Numbered from the stretch's first letter, positions 1 through 8,991 are shown. The stretch is 64,000 nucleotides of DNA from Hoylesella saccharolytica JCM 17484 (GCF_000614205.1 NZ_BAKN01000002.1:227397-291396); one strand, 5' to 3'. Notes: generated by a model not told the origin, from the letters alone. Numbers and translations: made by a program.

Positions 1-2
1 TT

Positions 3-911
3 ATACTTGATCAGAACAAGCTCATCTCTTATGATTTTAATGGTAATTTCTTACATGCTATAGGAAACTATGGATATGGGCATGATGAATATATGAATTT
101 ATCCGGCTTTTACATTGATAGCGAGAAAAATGTTATTTTATTTGATTCATATAAGAATACTCTGTTGAAATTTACTAAAAACGGAGATTTTCTCAGTGCA
201 ATAAAACTATCTTCTGCCAACTTAAAATGTACACAATCTATTCTTCCTATCGATGAGCATTCACTTTTTATTTACAACTATTTGTTTAACAATTCCTATC
301 AACTATGCAAAATCATAAATATAAAGGATAACACAGAAAAAGAAATCTCCTCTACCCCAATGTGTACAAATAATACAATGGAACATATAGGTGCAAATCC
401 TTATTGCTTTTATAATGGAAATATTCGTTATTTAAGGCCATTCGATAATTCTGTTTATAATTTAATGGATGGTTCCACATTTTGCATAGATACCAAAAAG
501 AAAGTCTATACCGACCGAGAGCTAAGTTCAATCAAAGATTTTAGCATTACAACCTATGCAAATTTGATAAATCACGGGGCTTTCGGGGGCTTTACCGACA
601 TCTTTGAAACAAATAAATACATCATGCTTGCATCTTACAATACTATGTATATACTTGTTGACAAAGGAAAAATGAAATGTACCAAATTTGAATATGGCCT
701 TAAAACAAAGCATGCAAATTATCCTCTATATAACATAAAAGGTGCTTATGGGAATCAATTAATTGGCATATTATCAATGAAAGATGCAAAAAATATGATA
801 TTGGCAAGTAATAAGAAAATGAGCCAAACGCTGAAAAGCTTTATGCAAGACAGCTTATTTGACCATTATATTATTATGTACGATTTAGAAGACGCCGAAA
901 TTAGAAACTAA
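3..911 (+). CDS. 6-bladed beta-propeller protein, 5' end cut by window edge
   Basis: The reading frame is open from base 3, so the true start lies outside the window. The first visible residues (ILDQNKLISYDFNGNF) join directly to an internal Met at base 93. The motif IGNYGYGHDEYMN, an 'IGxxGxGxxEY' loop, is typical of the six-bladed propeller (NHL-like) lipoproteins common in Bacteroidales; repeated hydrophobic-charged strand patterns follow for about 300 residues. Members are usually secreted lipoproteins of unknown ligand. The signal peptide cannot be seen here. The coding strand is AT-rich compared with the housekeeping genes further right. Function beyond the fold is unknown; family confidence is moderate. 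Confidence 0.6.
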   Translation: MLDQNKLISYDFNGNFLHAIGNYGYGHDEYMNLSGFYIDSEKNVILFDSYKNTLLKFTKNGDFLSAIKLSSANLKCTQSILPIDEHSLFIYNYLFNNSYQLCKIINIKDNTEKEISSTPMCTNNTMEHIGANPYCFYNGNIRYLRPFDNSVYNLMDGSTFCIDTKKKVYTDRELSSIKDFSITTYANLINHGAFGGFTDIFETNKYIMLASYNTMYILVDKGKMKCTKFEYGLKTKHANYPLYNIKGAYGNQLIGILSMKDAKNMILASNKKMSQTLKSFMQDSLFDHYIIMYDLEDAEIRN

Positions 912-1013
912 AATTACCGAAAAGAATTTATTTCTCACACCTCGAAACGCTACTTATATTTTGTCTTTCAGCAGGTTAACCTATCCCCTCATTAACCTAT
1001 TAACACACCTACG

Positions 1014-1134
1014 CACCTCACCTCAACAAATTTCTTCGCCCGAAGATGTAAGAGAAACGGGTGTAATCCATAAGCCGGGCGATGCCGATGCTACCTAAGA
1101 TGCATATCAATATCGTTACAAAAGCCTGCAGCAC
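1014..1134 (-). pseudogene. Duplicated 3' tail of the acyltransferase gene
   Basis: About 120 bases repeat, with only a handful of mismatches, the last ~39 codons plus stop of the acyltransferase gene whose stop codon lies at 2152-2154. Matching blocks include TTTCTTCGCC, GGGTGTAATCCATAAGCC and TATCGTTACAAAAGC. The match begins just outside the stop codon and fades near 1134, so only the C-terminal piece is present, without a start. It reads in the same direction as the intact copy. It is best read as the scar of a duplication or recombination that placed the DUF192 gene and the transposase remnant between the two copies. Confidence 0.75.
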
Positions 1135-1173
1135 GGTCGGTCACATCAACGTGGTCGGTATCGGTAGCTTCGA

Positions 1174-1641
1174 CTACGGCAGTTTGATTGTGCTTCCCGG
1201 CCCTACATTGTTTCTTTTGAACCAGCCTTGCGGCACTTCAAGCGCATAGCGCACGGGAGTTGATGACTCAACACTTTCATGGCTGAACGGTGTCATGTCA
1301 CGTGTTTCTCGGATTTCGCCGTTCGAACTGATGAACGCAATCGAAAGGGCTACAGGCGTATCTTTCATCCAAAAGCTTAGTTTTTGGTCTTTACGAAAGA
1401 TGAAAAGCATGCCCGTTCCTTCGGGAATTCTTTTGCGACCCATATAGCCTTTCGTCAACTCGCGTATGGAGCGGGCAAGCTCAACCCTTATGGGAACGGT
1501 TTTGCCGTCAAGACTCTTTATGGTAAGGTCCTTTTCTTCAAATTCAAGCGAGAATATCGAACAAGCACCTAAGATAATACAGCACAGCAGAACAATTCCT
1601 CGCAGTAACAGCTTTTTTGTAGCCAGTAATAACTTTTTCAT
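1174..1641 (-). CDS. DUF192 family lipoprotein
   Basis: A 155-residue protein. The N-terminus is basic and hydrophobic and ends in a lipobox (ILGAC, Cys27), so it should be an envelope lipoprotein. Residues ~45-153 carry the DUF192 pattern: VELARSIRELTKGYMGRKRIPEGTGMLFIF, then LSFWMKDTPVALSIAFI, and the closing ALEVPQGWFKRNNVGPGSTI. The fold is a small beta-barrel of unknown biochemical role; no catalytic residues are established. It stands alone, between the truncated acyltransferase tail and the IS982 remnant, so its neighbours say little about its job. The family assignment is firm; function is unknown. Confidence 0.85.
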   Translation of the reverse strand: MKKLLLATKKLLLRGIVLLCCIILGACSIFSLEFEEKDLTIKSLDGKTVPIRVELARSIRELTKGYMGRKRIPEGTGMLFIFRKDQKLSFWMKDTPVALSIAFISSNGEIRETRDMTPFSHESVESSTPVRYALEVPQGWFKRNNVGPGSTIKLP

Positions 1642-1795
1642 GTCTAAATCTTTTTAAATGGTTATACAATTCATTATTTATTATGTGAGTTCGATACTAC
1701 ATTTTTACGGCCAGTTCGGGTTAAGAAAGTCCTTGTAAAAGTTGGTAATCTCGCTATTCTTGCATAACGTTATAGTTGAAAATCAATAACTATAG

Positions 1796-2071
1796 CTAAG
1801 CAATGATTACACTGACAAAGTTACTGAAATATTCTGTACATTAGATGAGTTCTGCAAGAATTTAGATGCTGAACTCACTAAAAGCCTCCATCTCACACCC
1901 ATCGACGAGGGATATAAGCGCATGAGAAACCGTAAAGGGCAAATGTCCAAGAGCGAAATCATGACCATTCTGCTGTGTTACCATTTTGGCTCTTTCCGCA
2001 ACTTCAAGCACTATTACCTCTTCTTCATCAAGAATAAAAATAAGAAGTATAACGTAGATGTCATTCAGTGA
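1796..2071 (+). pseudogene. IS982-type transposase N-terminal remnant
   Basis: The frame reads EIFCTLDEFCKNLDAELTK...YKRMRNRKGQMSKSEIMTILLCYHFGSFRNFKHYYLFFIKNK and stops with TGA at 2069-2071. This pattern (xxDEFCK, then RNRKxxMSxSEIMTILLxYH, then FRNFKHYY) is the N-terminal region of IS982-family transposases. There is no ATG at the beginning of the frame: the upstream stop is at 1793-1795. Only ~90 codons remain of roughly 300, and the DDE catalytic part is missing. No terminal inverted repeats were recognised. It is a dead insertion-sequence relic. Confidence 0.65.
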
Positions 2072-2151
2072 TATACACGTCATAATGAAACCACAATAAA
2101 ATAAATCAAGAAGATTACATCATGGTATATCGCTTTTAGTATTAAAACACC

Positions 2152-3087
2152 TCACCTCAACAAATTTCTTCGCCCAAAGATGTAAGATAAACGGGTGTAA
2201 TCCATAAGCCGGGCGATGCCGATGCTACCTAAAATACATATCAATATCGTTACAAAAGCGTGCAACAGCCCCGTAAAATCAAAGCTAAAAACCGGTAGCA
2301 ACCATTTCGACAACATGGTAAAGATGGGGTGGAAGATATAAATGGGAAACGTGTTTCGCCCGATATACGTCAATCTTGTTAGAACTTTAGAGCTGCAGAA
2401 ATCATAGAACTTTGCCGAAAAAGATAGAAAACAAAGAATACAGATAACAATAGACAAGGTACCCCAATCATGAAACACAGGGTTCGAAATCAGCAAAGCG
2501 AAAGGTATAACGGGCCACAAACTACTTTTATACACCCTTGAAAAGTCTTTGATATACAGCCTGATACCCACACCGATAAAATAATACGCGGCATATTTAA
2601 TGTTTAGCAAGGGCGTTAACAGCGCCACCACAATAAGCAGTGAAGCAAATATTGAATACTTTGCCGTAACATCCAGTCTGTCAAATACATTGAAAGAAAC
2701 ATAATAAATAATACCACACACCATCATGGTATGCAAAAACCAATAGGGACCGATAGAGGTTACAAACAGCACACGCACCATTGCCGATAAACTGAAAACG
2801 TCTAACCCATCTCTCACCGGCAAATACAAAGACAGCAAAGCAAAGCCCGTTACCATGATAACATAAGGCAATAATATCTTGATGATATAAAACACAAAGG
2901 CCTTAACAGGTTTGTTGACATTCACTAAATAACCTGTAATCAGTAAAAAAGCCGGCATCATAAAAGCCAAAATAGAATGTTTCACTGCCGGATACAAATC
3001 ACCAAAGTTCACGATATGAACAAGAATAACAAGGGTTATTAATATTGCCCTAAAGAAATCGATATGCTGATTGTGTCTCATTACCAA
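2152..3087 (-). CDS. Acyltransferase 3 family membrane protein
   Basis: A 311-residue integral membrane protein starting with NQHIDFFRAILITLVILVHIV, the 'R-D/x-F-x-R-x3-x3-H' opening of acyltransferase family 3 (OafA/NolX type), with His23 as the likely functional histidine. About ten hydrophobic segments follow. Members transfer acetyl or other acyl groups to exported sugars or polysaccharides at the inner membrane. It is somewhat short for the family (usually 330-380). The last ~39 codons are duplicated at 1014-1134. No polysaccharide genes adjoin it, so the substrate cannot be inferred. Confidence 0.85.
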   Translation of the reverse strand: MVMRHNQHIDFFRAILITLVILVHIVNFGDLYPAVKHSILAFMMPAFLLITGYLVNVNKPVKAFVFYIIKILLPYVIMVTGFALLSLYLPVRDGLDVFSLSAMVRVLFVTSIGPYWFLHTMMVCGIIYYVSFNVFDRLDVTAKYSIFASLLIVVALLTPLLNIKYAAYYFIGVGIRLYIKDFSRVYKSSLWPVIPFALLISNPVFHDWGTLSIVICILCFLSFSAKFYDFCSSKVLTRLTYIGRNTFPIYIFHPIFTMLSKWLLPVFSFDFTGLLHAFVTILICILGSIGIARLMDYTRLSYIFGRRNLLR

Positions 3088-3440
3088 ATAAATAGACGCT
3101 CTGTCGACGGCGAAAACAGAGCATAGAGGTTATTTTTATTTTATCATTGATGTTGCTCCAAAACATCACTTCTATGGTTACAAAGGTAAGACTTTCAGTA
3201 TTTAAAAGATAAAGATACAAATAATAAGTATTGCTCTATCGTGATTTTAGTCTTATAAGTTATACAAGTTCATGGAGGTTATCAATCAATTCAGAACTTT
3301 TTACCCCAACTGAAAAGTTAATACCTACGTACAAAAATTAAATTACCTACGTACCAATTTACAGTTCGGTACGTAGGTAATTTCAACTTAATAACGAGCT
3401 TCGAAATTTTCGTTTACCACCTATCTCCTTCTTTTCTTAT
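3088..3440. other. Intergenic gap holding a hairpin and AT-rich sequence
   Basis: No reading frame looks coding. The gap separates the fimbrillin-like gene (3' end, right) from the acyltransferase (5' end, left), both on the minus strand. It contains the strong 15-bp inverted repeat at 3341-3382 and a half copy of the same motif just left of it. A minus-strand promoter for the acyltransferase should lie here; no convincing TAnnTTTG box was found. Confidence 0.5.
3341..3382 (-). terminator. Perfect 15-bp inverted repeat after the fimbrillin-like gene
   Basis: The arms AATTACCTACGTACC (3341-3355) and GGTACGTAGGTAATT (3368-3382) are exact reverse complements around a 12-base loop, 58 bases past the stop codon at 3441. 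On the minus strand the stem is followed by an AT-rich stretch with a T run, fitting a terminator. A third partial copy, ATACCTACGTAC, lies just beyond at 3321-3332, which a plain terminator does not need; a protein-binding site is the alternative. Confidence 0.55.
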
Positions 3441-5141
3441 TTAATACATAACGAAAGGACGCACATGTGGGGCCTCCCAATTTTTATAGAAACTATTGAA
3501 AGCCATTCTCGAACGGTTTGTATCAATAATAAAAGCATAGCGTACATCGTTTTCCGAACTCGACCAATAATAGATATTATTCTTGCTTGCTATTGAGGTT
3601 CCGTTTGCTACAGTAAACGCATAATTCACCAAGCTACCTTTCCACGGTTTCTCGCCCCATGTTATTACTGCACTACCGTTACCCAGACCTAACTTCTCGA
3701 AAATTTCTTTCCACTCATACCAACTTGGTAAATACCACTTACCATCATTCGCTAGAGCACCGGATAAATTACCAGACTTACTAGTTGCTTTATTATTTAA
3801 ATGAGTATCAGTATAATACTTTGCAGCATAATAAAAAGCAGCAAATTGTGGAATGTTAGCTTTGGTGACAGGAGAAGAATTATGAAAGCTGTCATAAATT
3901 TCCCAAGTCCATACATGTCCACTTGTATTTGTCGTTAACGCTGGGTGAGGAACAGCATTTGCAAACATTACAGAGTTGCGCTGCTTCTCGTAGTCGTTAT
4001 CCGTATCCCATTTTACACCATTTCCGTTATTAGCATCCCACAACGAAATAGCCCTTCTGTCCACAGGGTCGAACACAATGGCAATGGGTACATGATTTTT
4101 GCGAATAGGGTTGCTTAAATAGCCTGTCTGCCCGTCTTCAAAGAGATAGAGGTAACGAGGCAAGAGCTTTATCTTCACTGTGTAAGAGCCATTTGCTTTG
4201 AACTCATCAGATTTCATCATGAAACTATGTGTGAAATTCAGGGGTTTTCCATAAAGAGTTCCTGCAGTACAAGATAATCTCAATTCTTGAGGTTTACCGG
4301 CTATATAGTAATCGTATTCCTTTGCCGTTACCGTATAGAAGTCGTCTTCCAAACCGGTGTCTGTATAAGTACCACTGTTGACATAAGTTTGCGTTACTGC
4401 TGTGGTTGAAGGACCATCAAAAGGCATACCAGCAACTCCTGTACGCAAATCATACTTACCTGTAAGAATACGCCAAGTACCTGCAGGAATACTTGCAGTT
4501 GTAATTACAGGATATTCTTCTAAAGTTTCCACCTTGGTGCGTACGCGAAAGTTTGCATGTTTCATTTGGAAAGTGAGGTCTTGGTCAGCACCATTAATGG
4601 TAATCGTTTGTCTGTCAAAAAGTCCTCCGGTAAAATCGCCATTTTGTGTAAGGAGATAACCGTACTCCTCATACATTTTTTCATTGAAACACACGAAAGT
4701 GTAAGTTTCGTTAGCCACCCAGCTGTATCTTCCCTTGGCGCTGGTAATGGTAGTCACGCCACCAACCACTTTAAAAGTAATTTTTTGGTCTAAACGCTCA
4801 GTACCTTTGTAGGCTATAATGGTGTAGGTACCGTCGGCAATGGGTTTAGGTGTGCGAGTGGCTTCTGGAACAAGGTCGCGCTCCACACTGATGTGGGCTT
4901 CAAAACCGTTGCCTAAATCTGCCACTTCTTCTTTGGGTAGTTCTTCTACACGTGTCGTTTCTATTTCTTCACCAAAGCCTTCTTCGATAAAGTTAAAGCG
5001 CAGAGAACCTGCTTGAATACTGACGGTTTGCTTATTCTGCTCTTGCTTGTCAATGTTACTCGGTGTATCATTATCCTTGCTACAACCCATAAATAGTGCT
5101 GCAGTCAATAATATTGCTGCGAATATAATTTGTTTTTTCAT
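3441..5141 (-). CDS. Fimbrillin-like lipoprotein with C-terminal DUF1566-like domain
   Basis: A 566-residue lipoprotein. The signal peptide ends in ALFMGC (Cys20). The body has the fimbrillin layout: an early repeat of Ig-like beta strands, YTIIAYKGTE, then a strand pattern around 130-330 resembling FimA/Mfa-type shaft or tip proteins. The last ~160 residues carry the DUF1566-like module seen in tip-type proteins: GKWYLPSWYEWKEIF, then YYWSSSEND, ending HVRPFVMY. It is likely an outer-membrane-anchored fimbrial or adhesin subunit matured after lipoprotein export. The small acidic protein at 5163-5393 lies 21 bases upstream on the same strand and is probably co-transcribed. No mfa/fim anchor or usher genes are visible nearby, so the exact subunit role is unknown. 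Confidence 0.7.
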   Translation of the reverse strand: MKKQIIFAAILLTAALFMGCSKDNDTPSNIDKQEQNKQTVSIQAGSLRFNFIEEGFGEEIETTRVEELPKEEVADLGNGFEAHISVERDLVPEATRTPKPIADGTYTIIAYKGTERLDQKITFKVVGGVTTITSAKGRYSWVANETYTFVCFNEKMYEEYGYLLTQNGDFTGGLFDRQTITINGADQDLTFQMKHANFRVRTKVETLEEYPVITTASIPAGTWRILTGKYDLRTGVAGMPFDGPSTTAVTQTYVNSGTYTDTGLEDDFYTVTAKEYDYYIAGKPQELRLSCTAGTLYGKPLNFTHSFMMKSDEFKANGSYTVKIKLLPRYLYLFEDGQTGYLSNPIRKNHVPIAIVFDPVDRRAISLWDANNGNGVKWDTDNDYEKQRNSVMFANAVPHPALTTNTSGHVWTWEIYDSFHNSSPVTKANIPQFAAFYYAAKYYTDTHLNNKATSKSGNLSGALANDGKWYLPSWYEWKEIFEKLGLGNGSAVITWGEKPWKGSLVNYAFTVANGTSIASKNNIYYWSSSENDVRYAFIIDTNRSRMAFNSFYKNWEAPHVRPFVMY

Positions 5142-5162
5142 ACTGATTTCTTTTTTAATTGC

Positions 5163-5393
5163 TTAAAAACCAATGTTTATCTCACCCGTTCCTCCATCTT
5201 TCTCTTCCTCTTCATCGTAATCACCTTGTCCTCCCCCCGACAACTCATCCTTCTTGAGAGGAATAGAAGCACAATAGAAACTTACCTGTTCAATGGGTAT
5301 CACTTCACATTGCGGAGCAATGTAAGGTTGCTTACCTTCTACTGATTGCACAAGTATATTGATAACTGCTTGTTCTTTGAATTGCTTGTTCAT
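5163..5393 (-). CDS. Small acidic hypothetical protein upstream of the fimbrillin-like gene
   Basis: A 76-residue protein beginning MNKQFKEQAVINIL and carrying YIAPQCEVIPIEQVSFYC; the tail is very acidic (DYDEEEEKD) and glycine-rich. The ATG at 5391-5393 was chosen because the longer in-frame start adds 26 residues with no family-like character. The YIAPxCEVIPIE pattern is a recurring feature, in my recollection, of short Prevotella proteins placed before fimbrillin-type genes, but no function is established. It has no signal peptide. The 21-base gap to the next gene suggests one transcript. Confidence 0.55.
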   Translation of the reverse strand: MNKQFKEQAVINILVQSVEGKQPYIAPQCEVIPIEQVSFYCASIPLKKDELSGGGQGDYDEEEEKDGGTGEINIGF

Positions 5394-5774
5394 AATTATC
5401 CTAATTTGATGAATAAATTTATAATTCTCTTTTCTTTTCCCCGATGGACAAAGAAAACGAAAAACCAGCAAGGATTGCTCTGTATAATATCTTTGCAGGC
5501 TGTTATTTTTTCATGCGCACATGCGCGAACAATTTATAATATATTTTGCTCTGTTTTTTTGTTAGCACCCTTATCTGAACGGATCAAATATTAAGCACTA
5601 AAAGATACAAAGAGATTTGCATTCCCTTATACTAAGCTGAACTTTTTATAATATTATTAATTACCGCATTCTCACTAATTTTTAAATTAATATTACCTTT
5701 TTTATAATTAACGGGCGCAAAGATATATAAAATATTTTAAACAGATGTATCTTTAAAATAGAAATAACAATGAA
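5394..5774. other. Intergenic region upstream of the small acidic gene
   Basis: About 380 AT-rich bases between the M48 peptidase stop and the small acidic gene, both on the minus strand. A minus-strand -7 box candidate, TATCTTTG (plus strand CAAAGATA, 5718-5725), could drive the acidic gene and fimbrillin-like gene with a long leader of about 320 bases. A plus-strand copy of the same octamer at 5485-5492 has no gene to serve. No coding frame was seen. Confidence 0.35.
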
Positions 5775-7826
5775 TTATAATTCATCATCTGCAGCTTGTG
5801 CTATTTGGCCAATTTGTTTTTTTGTTTGGTAAAAAAGGCCGTATAAAGCTTCTGAAAAAGGTGAGATAAGTGCCAATCGTTCGCGAATGGCGATTTGCTT
5901 TTTGATGGGCGAACCCATTTTTGAAAGGTCGCCTTTGGCAAAGTCTGAAAGGTTGGCTACTAATTCTTTATCCTCTATGCTATCTGTTTCCTCGCGACTT
6001 AGCGCTCGAAAAATACCCTCCATCGCCTGATGTATATCGGTAAAACGCTCAAAAGACAAGGCTATATCAGCAGGGTTGCGGTCGCTTTCATTCCATTGGT
6101 CTATCATCTCATTGGTCGCATTTATCACCTTTTCTTCAAGGTCTTCTATCAGCTTATTGAGCTTAAAAAGCCGTCTGTACAACTGTTCTATCTCTTCGCC
6201 GTGTGTTCCCGACCGCAGATAAGCGTATATCTGGGCATAAATGCGCTCTATTTCAGGTTGCATATCTTGCAGATATTTCCTGTGCTCTTCTAAGGGTACA
6301 TCGGCGGCCCGGTACACTTTTCCCCGATAGGTAATAGTCTTGGCGTCGGTTTCTCCTTGCTGAATGCTGATCATTTGCTGAAAATCCTTATGGGCGGCAA
6401 TGCAAGATGCAACAACGTTTTGGTTATCTTCGGTAAAGGGATAAACCACTTCGGTAGGCACTTCTTGTTCAAAAGGGTTGAAAGCATCTATAAGGTCGCA
6501 GTCTGAAAAGAAGATACAGAACCGAGATTTCAGTATTTCTGCCGCCACCTTTTGTCTCAACCAAAGCATCAATTCATCACCCTTTAGCGTTTGTAAATCA
6601 ATGTCTTCCAAATCTGTTTGAAAGTTTATTGTTTCAATAAGGCGCGCTTTGAGGGCGTGGGGCAACAGCGTCCACGTGGGTATAAATGGCTGGTTGTTGG
6701 GTCGGGGAATGTCTTCCATCCTCGAAATACGGTCACTGTCGGAGGGATGAGAGCTCCAAGGGTCTTCAAAAGTAAAAAGACTGTTCCTTGCCTTATCAAA
6801 AGACAACTGCTCGCAGAGCAGCTCTTGGTAGCTGGGTGTTGCCCCAATATCTTCTCCAAAGATAACAGCGAGAGCCTCCAACACCTCAAACGGGTCGGCA
6901 GTTTTTCCTTGCTCGCTAAGCATACACATAAACGTCGGCACACGTGTGTAGGTTTCCATCAGCAATGTTACTTTGTTCAGCGACGACACCATCACATCTT
7001 TTCCCACGAGTTGAATGGCCACCCGGTCGGCATCATATTCCATCTCGCGAGACATTTCGTAGTAAGCCAGTCCCACTCTACGATAAAAATACTGTAACAA
7101 CAGACGTGCACCGTAACTAAAATAATAGGTAACCGAACCAAAAAGAGAAAAGAAAAAGAGGTTGGCATGTCTCCATCGGTTAAGCCATTTATCCCAAGCG
7201 TCTTCCTCGTAAATAAGTTTAAACAGGGTAATATGGGCGTAATAAAGCGCCGAACCCAGTTTCATGCTGCTTTGTAAGAAGTGTCCGAACTCGTGCGCCA
7301 ATACGCCTTTGAGTTCTTCGGTATTACCACAGGCAAAGAGTCCGATGCCTATTTGCAAATTCTTTTTTGAGGGAACAAACATCGACCGGAACCGATTATT
7401 AAAGAAAGCGTGCGCATTAACGTCGGCAGAAAGAAACACTTTATAGGGCATCGAACAACCGGTGGCTTCGGCAATATTGTGTATCAGCGTAAAAATTTGC
7501 GGACAATCGGTTTCTGTTATTTCAATACTTTTTTCGCTGTCATCGGTCTTTGGGGCAAAGATAAACTTAATAAGGAAGAGTCCGAACATAAGACATAAGG
7601 CGATAATACCGAGATATAAGCTAAAAAGTAACAAGCCAAGCACCACATTATTGATTTGTTCGTAGGTGTAAAAAATCATATTCAGTCCCCACGATGTGGC
7701 CCATCGGTATCCGATGTAAAGTAAAAACACGCCCAAAGCAACGAGGGCAAGATAAACCAAAATAAAAAGAGCAAAGCGATACAACACCACTTTGCCCCAT
7801 CTTTTTATCGTATATGCTTGTTCCAT
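5775..7826 (-). CDS. M48 family membrane metallopeptidase
   Basis: A 683-residue protein. Two hydrophobic segments (about 13-40 and 58-90) anchor it. The zinc motif HEFGH lies at 178-182 (LAHEFGHFLQSS), and the third ligand is Glu263 in SREMEYDADRVA, the normal spacing for M48 (HtpX/Ste24-like) gluzincins. More hydrophobic segments lie between them. The last ~300 residues are a soluble, charged, partly coiled region longer than HtpX. It should degrade or process membrane or envelope proteins. The gene follows coaD and ybeY on the same strand with a 20-base gap to ybeY, so it is probably part of that transcript. Confidence 0.85.
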   Translation of the reverse strand: MEQAYTIKRWGKVVLYRFALFILVYLALVALGVFLLYIGYRWATSWGLNMIFYTYEQINNVVLGLLLFSLYLGIIALCLMFGLFLIKFIFAPKTDDSEKSIEITETDCPQIFTLIHNIAEATGCSMPYKVFLSADVNAHAFFNNRFRSMFVPSKKNLQIGIGLFACGNTEELKGVLAHEFGHFLQSSMKLGSALYYAHITLFKLIYEEDAWDKWLNRWRHANLFFFSLFGSVTYYFSYGARLLLQYFYRRVGLAYYEMSREMEYDADRVAIQLVGKDVMVSSLNKVTLLMETYTRVPTFMCMLSEQGKTADPFEVLEALAVIFGEDIGATPSYQELLCEQLSFDKARNSLFTFEDPWSSHPSDSDRISRMEDIPRPNNQPFIPTWTLLPHALKARLIETINFQTDLEDIDLQTLKGDELMLWLRQKVAAEILKSRFCIFFSDCDLIDAFNPFEQEVPTEVVYPFTEDNQNVVASCIAAHKDFQQMISIQQGETDAKTITYRGKVYRAADVPLEEHRKYLQDMQPEIERIYAQIYAYLRSGTHGEEIEQLYRRLFKLNKLIEDLEEKVINATNEMIDQWNESDRNPADIALSFERFTDIHQAMEGIFRALSREETDSIEDKELVANLSDFAKGDLSKMGSPIKKQIAIRERLALISPFSEALYGLFYQTKKQIGQIAQAADDEL

Positions 7827-7846
7827 TTGCTGGTATTTATCATCTT

Positions 7847-8257
7847 TTACCTCAGCGCCAATGCGCTATTTTCGGCTTTCTCCATCTGCTCTCGTTCACC
7901 CGGTGCCTTATCATGAAGGCCACAAAGGTGAAGAATACCATGAATAATAACCCGGTGAAGCTCATCGTCGAAAGTTTTGCCGAACTTCTCTGCATTGGTG
8001 CGAACGGTGTCCAGACTGATCACAATATCACCATTGAGAACATCATTTTCATTATAATCGAACGTGATAACATCGGTATAATAGTCGTGTTGCAGGTATT
8101 CGTTGTTGATTTCGAGTATTTTTTCGTCGTTTACAAACATATACCCCACCTCACCCAAACGTTTATTGTAGGTGGCAATCACAGCTTTTATCCACGCAGT
8201 TGTGTCTCTTCGCTTGATTTTCGGCATCTTAACGCCCGATGTATTGTATGTAATCAT
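7847..8257 (-). CDS. ybeY: Endoribonuclease YbeY (16S rRNA 3' maturation)
   Basis: A 136-residue protein with HGILHLCGLHDKAPGEREQM near the C-terminus. His106 and His110 supply two zinc ligands. The third ligand position (six residues after His110) is Asp116 rather than the His of the E. coli type motif HxxxHxxxxxH, with a His immediately before it; Asp here appears usual for Bacteroidales. The N-terminal part shows NxEYLQHDYYTDVITF. YbeY is a metal-dependent RNase needed for 16S rRNA maturation and ribosome quality control. It sits 12 bases after coaD and 20 before the M48 peptidase gene. Confidence 0.93.
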   Translation of the reverse strand: MITYNTSGVKMPKIKRRDTTAWIKAVIATYNKRLGEVGYMFVNDEKILEINNEYLQHDYYTDVITFDYNENDVLNGDIVISLDTVRTNAEKFGKTFDDELHRVIIHGILHLCGLHDKAPGEREQMEKAENSALALR

Positions 8258-8269
8258 TTGATTTTTACT

Positions 8270-8707
8270 TTATGGAAGAAACTCTTTTACGTCTCTTCCG
8301 AAATGTATTAACTCGCGAACCAATGTTGAACTGACGCTCTCCCATTTCGGCTCCGAATAGATGAAGACGGTTTCTATGCCGCCTATCTGCCGATTAATAT
8401 CCGCTTGTTCGCGTTCGTATTCAAAGTCTTTTACGCTTCTAACCCCTTTAACAATGAACCAAGCACCCTCACGATGGGCAAAGTCTACTGCCAAATCATT
8501 GTATGCTTTTACTTCAATCTTTGGCTCATCGGCATATATTTCAGCAATGGTTTTTACCCTTACTTCAGTGCTGTACATATATTTTTTGCGCTCGTTTACG
8601 CCCACTCCGATAACCAACTTATCGAAAAGAGGCAACGCCCGACGCACCACCGAATGATGTCCGATGGTAAAAGGGTCAAAACTACCTATAAAAAGTCCTG
8701 TTCTCAT
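8270..8707 (-). CDS. coaD: Phosphopantetheine adenylyltransferase
   Basis: A 145-residue nucleotidyltransferase that makes dephospho-CoA from 4'-phosphopantetheine and ATP. The (T/H)xGH signature is TIGHH (14-18) after GSFDPF. Further family marks are VKGVRSVKDFEYERE (87-101) and the second nucleotide motif SSTLVRE (126-132). It is slightly short of the usual ~160 residues, losing only the C-terminus. It is the first gene of coaD-ybeY-M48. A -7 box candidate (TATTTTTG, plus strand CAAAAATA at 8755-8762) lies about 50 bases upstream. Confidence 0.93.
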   Translation of the reverse strand: MRTGLFIGSFDPFTIGHHSVVRRALPLFDKLVIGVGVNERKKYMYSTEVRVKTIAEIYADEPKIEVKAYNDLAVDFAHREGAWFIVKGVRSVKDFEYEREQADINRQIGGIETVFIYSEPKWESVSSTLVRELIHFGRDVKEFLP

Positions 8708-8754
8708 TTGTTGTTCAAGAGAGGGCTTAACCGCTCAATATCGTCTGTTTATTG

Positions 8755-8762
8755 CAAAAATA
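8755..8762 (-). promoter_or_regulatory. Candidate -7 box for coaD-ybeY-M48
   Basis: The minus strand reads TATTTTTG, matching the Bacteroidetes -7 consensus TAnnTTTG, 48 bases before the coaD start. No clear -33 TTTG was identified. The rest of 8708-8991 shows no gene. Confidence 0.4.
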
Positions 8763-8991
8763 CGCTATTTCTTCTATACAAACAAATTTCGTTTTGCTTT
8801 TCTTGATGCGGCATTCTGTAAAGATGTAGTTTCAGGTTGTAAGCAGTTTTGCAACGTTTTTGAAGGATTCGTAATGTTTTTCCTTATTCTCTCACTCTTC
8901 GTATTGGCAACATACGTTACCCATTCCAAAAGCAATCGCTTTGTTCTTTTATGATAATCTACTTATCTAAGCATAGAATATGGAAAATGCA

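Noticed and set aside
1796..2071. A functional IS982 element
   Set aside because: There is no start codon, no catalytic half and no terminal inverted repeats.
8664..8954. A 96-codon plus-strand frame opposite coaD
   Set aside because: It partly reads the antisense of coaD, and its free end has no recognisable composition.
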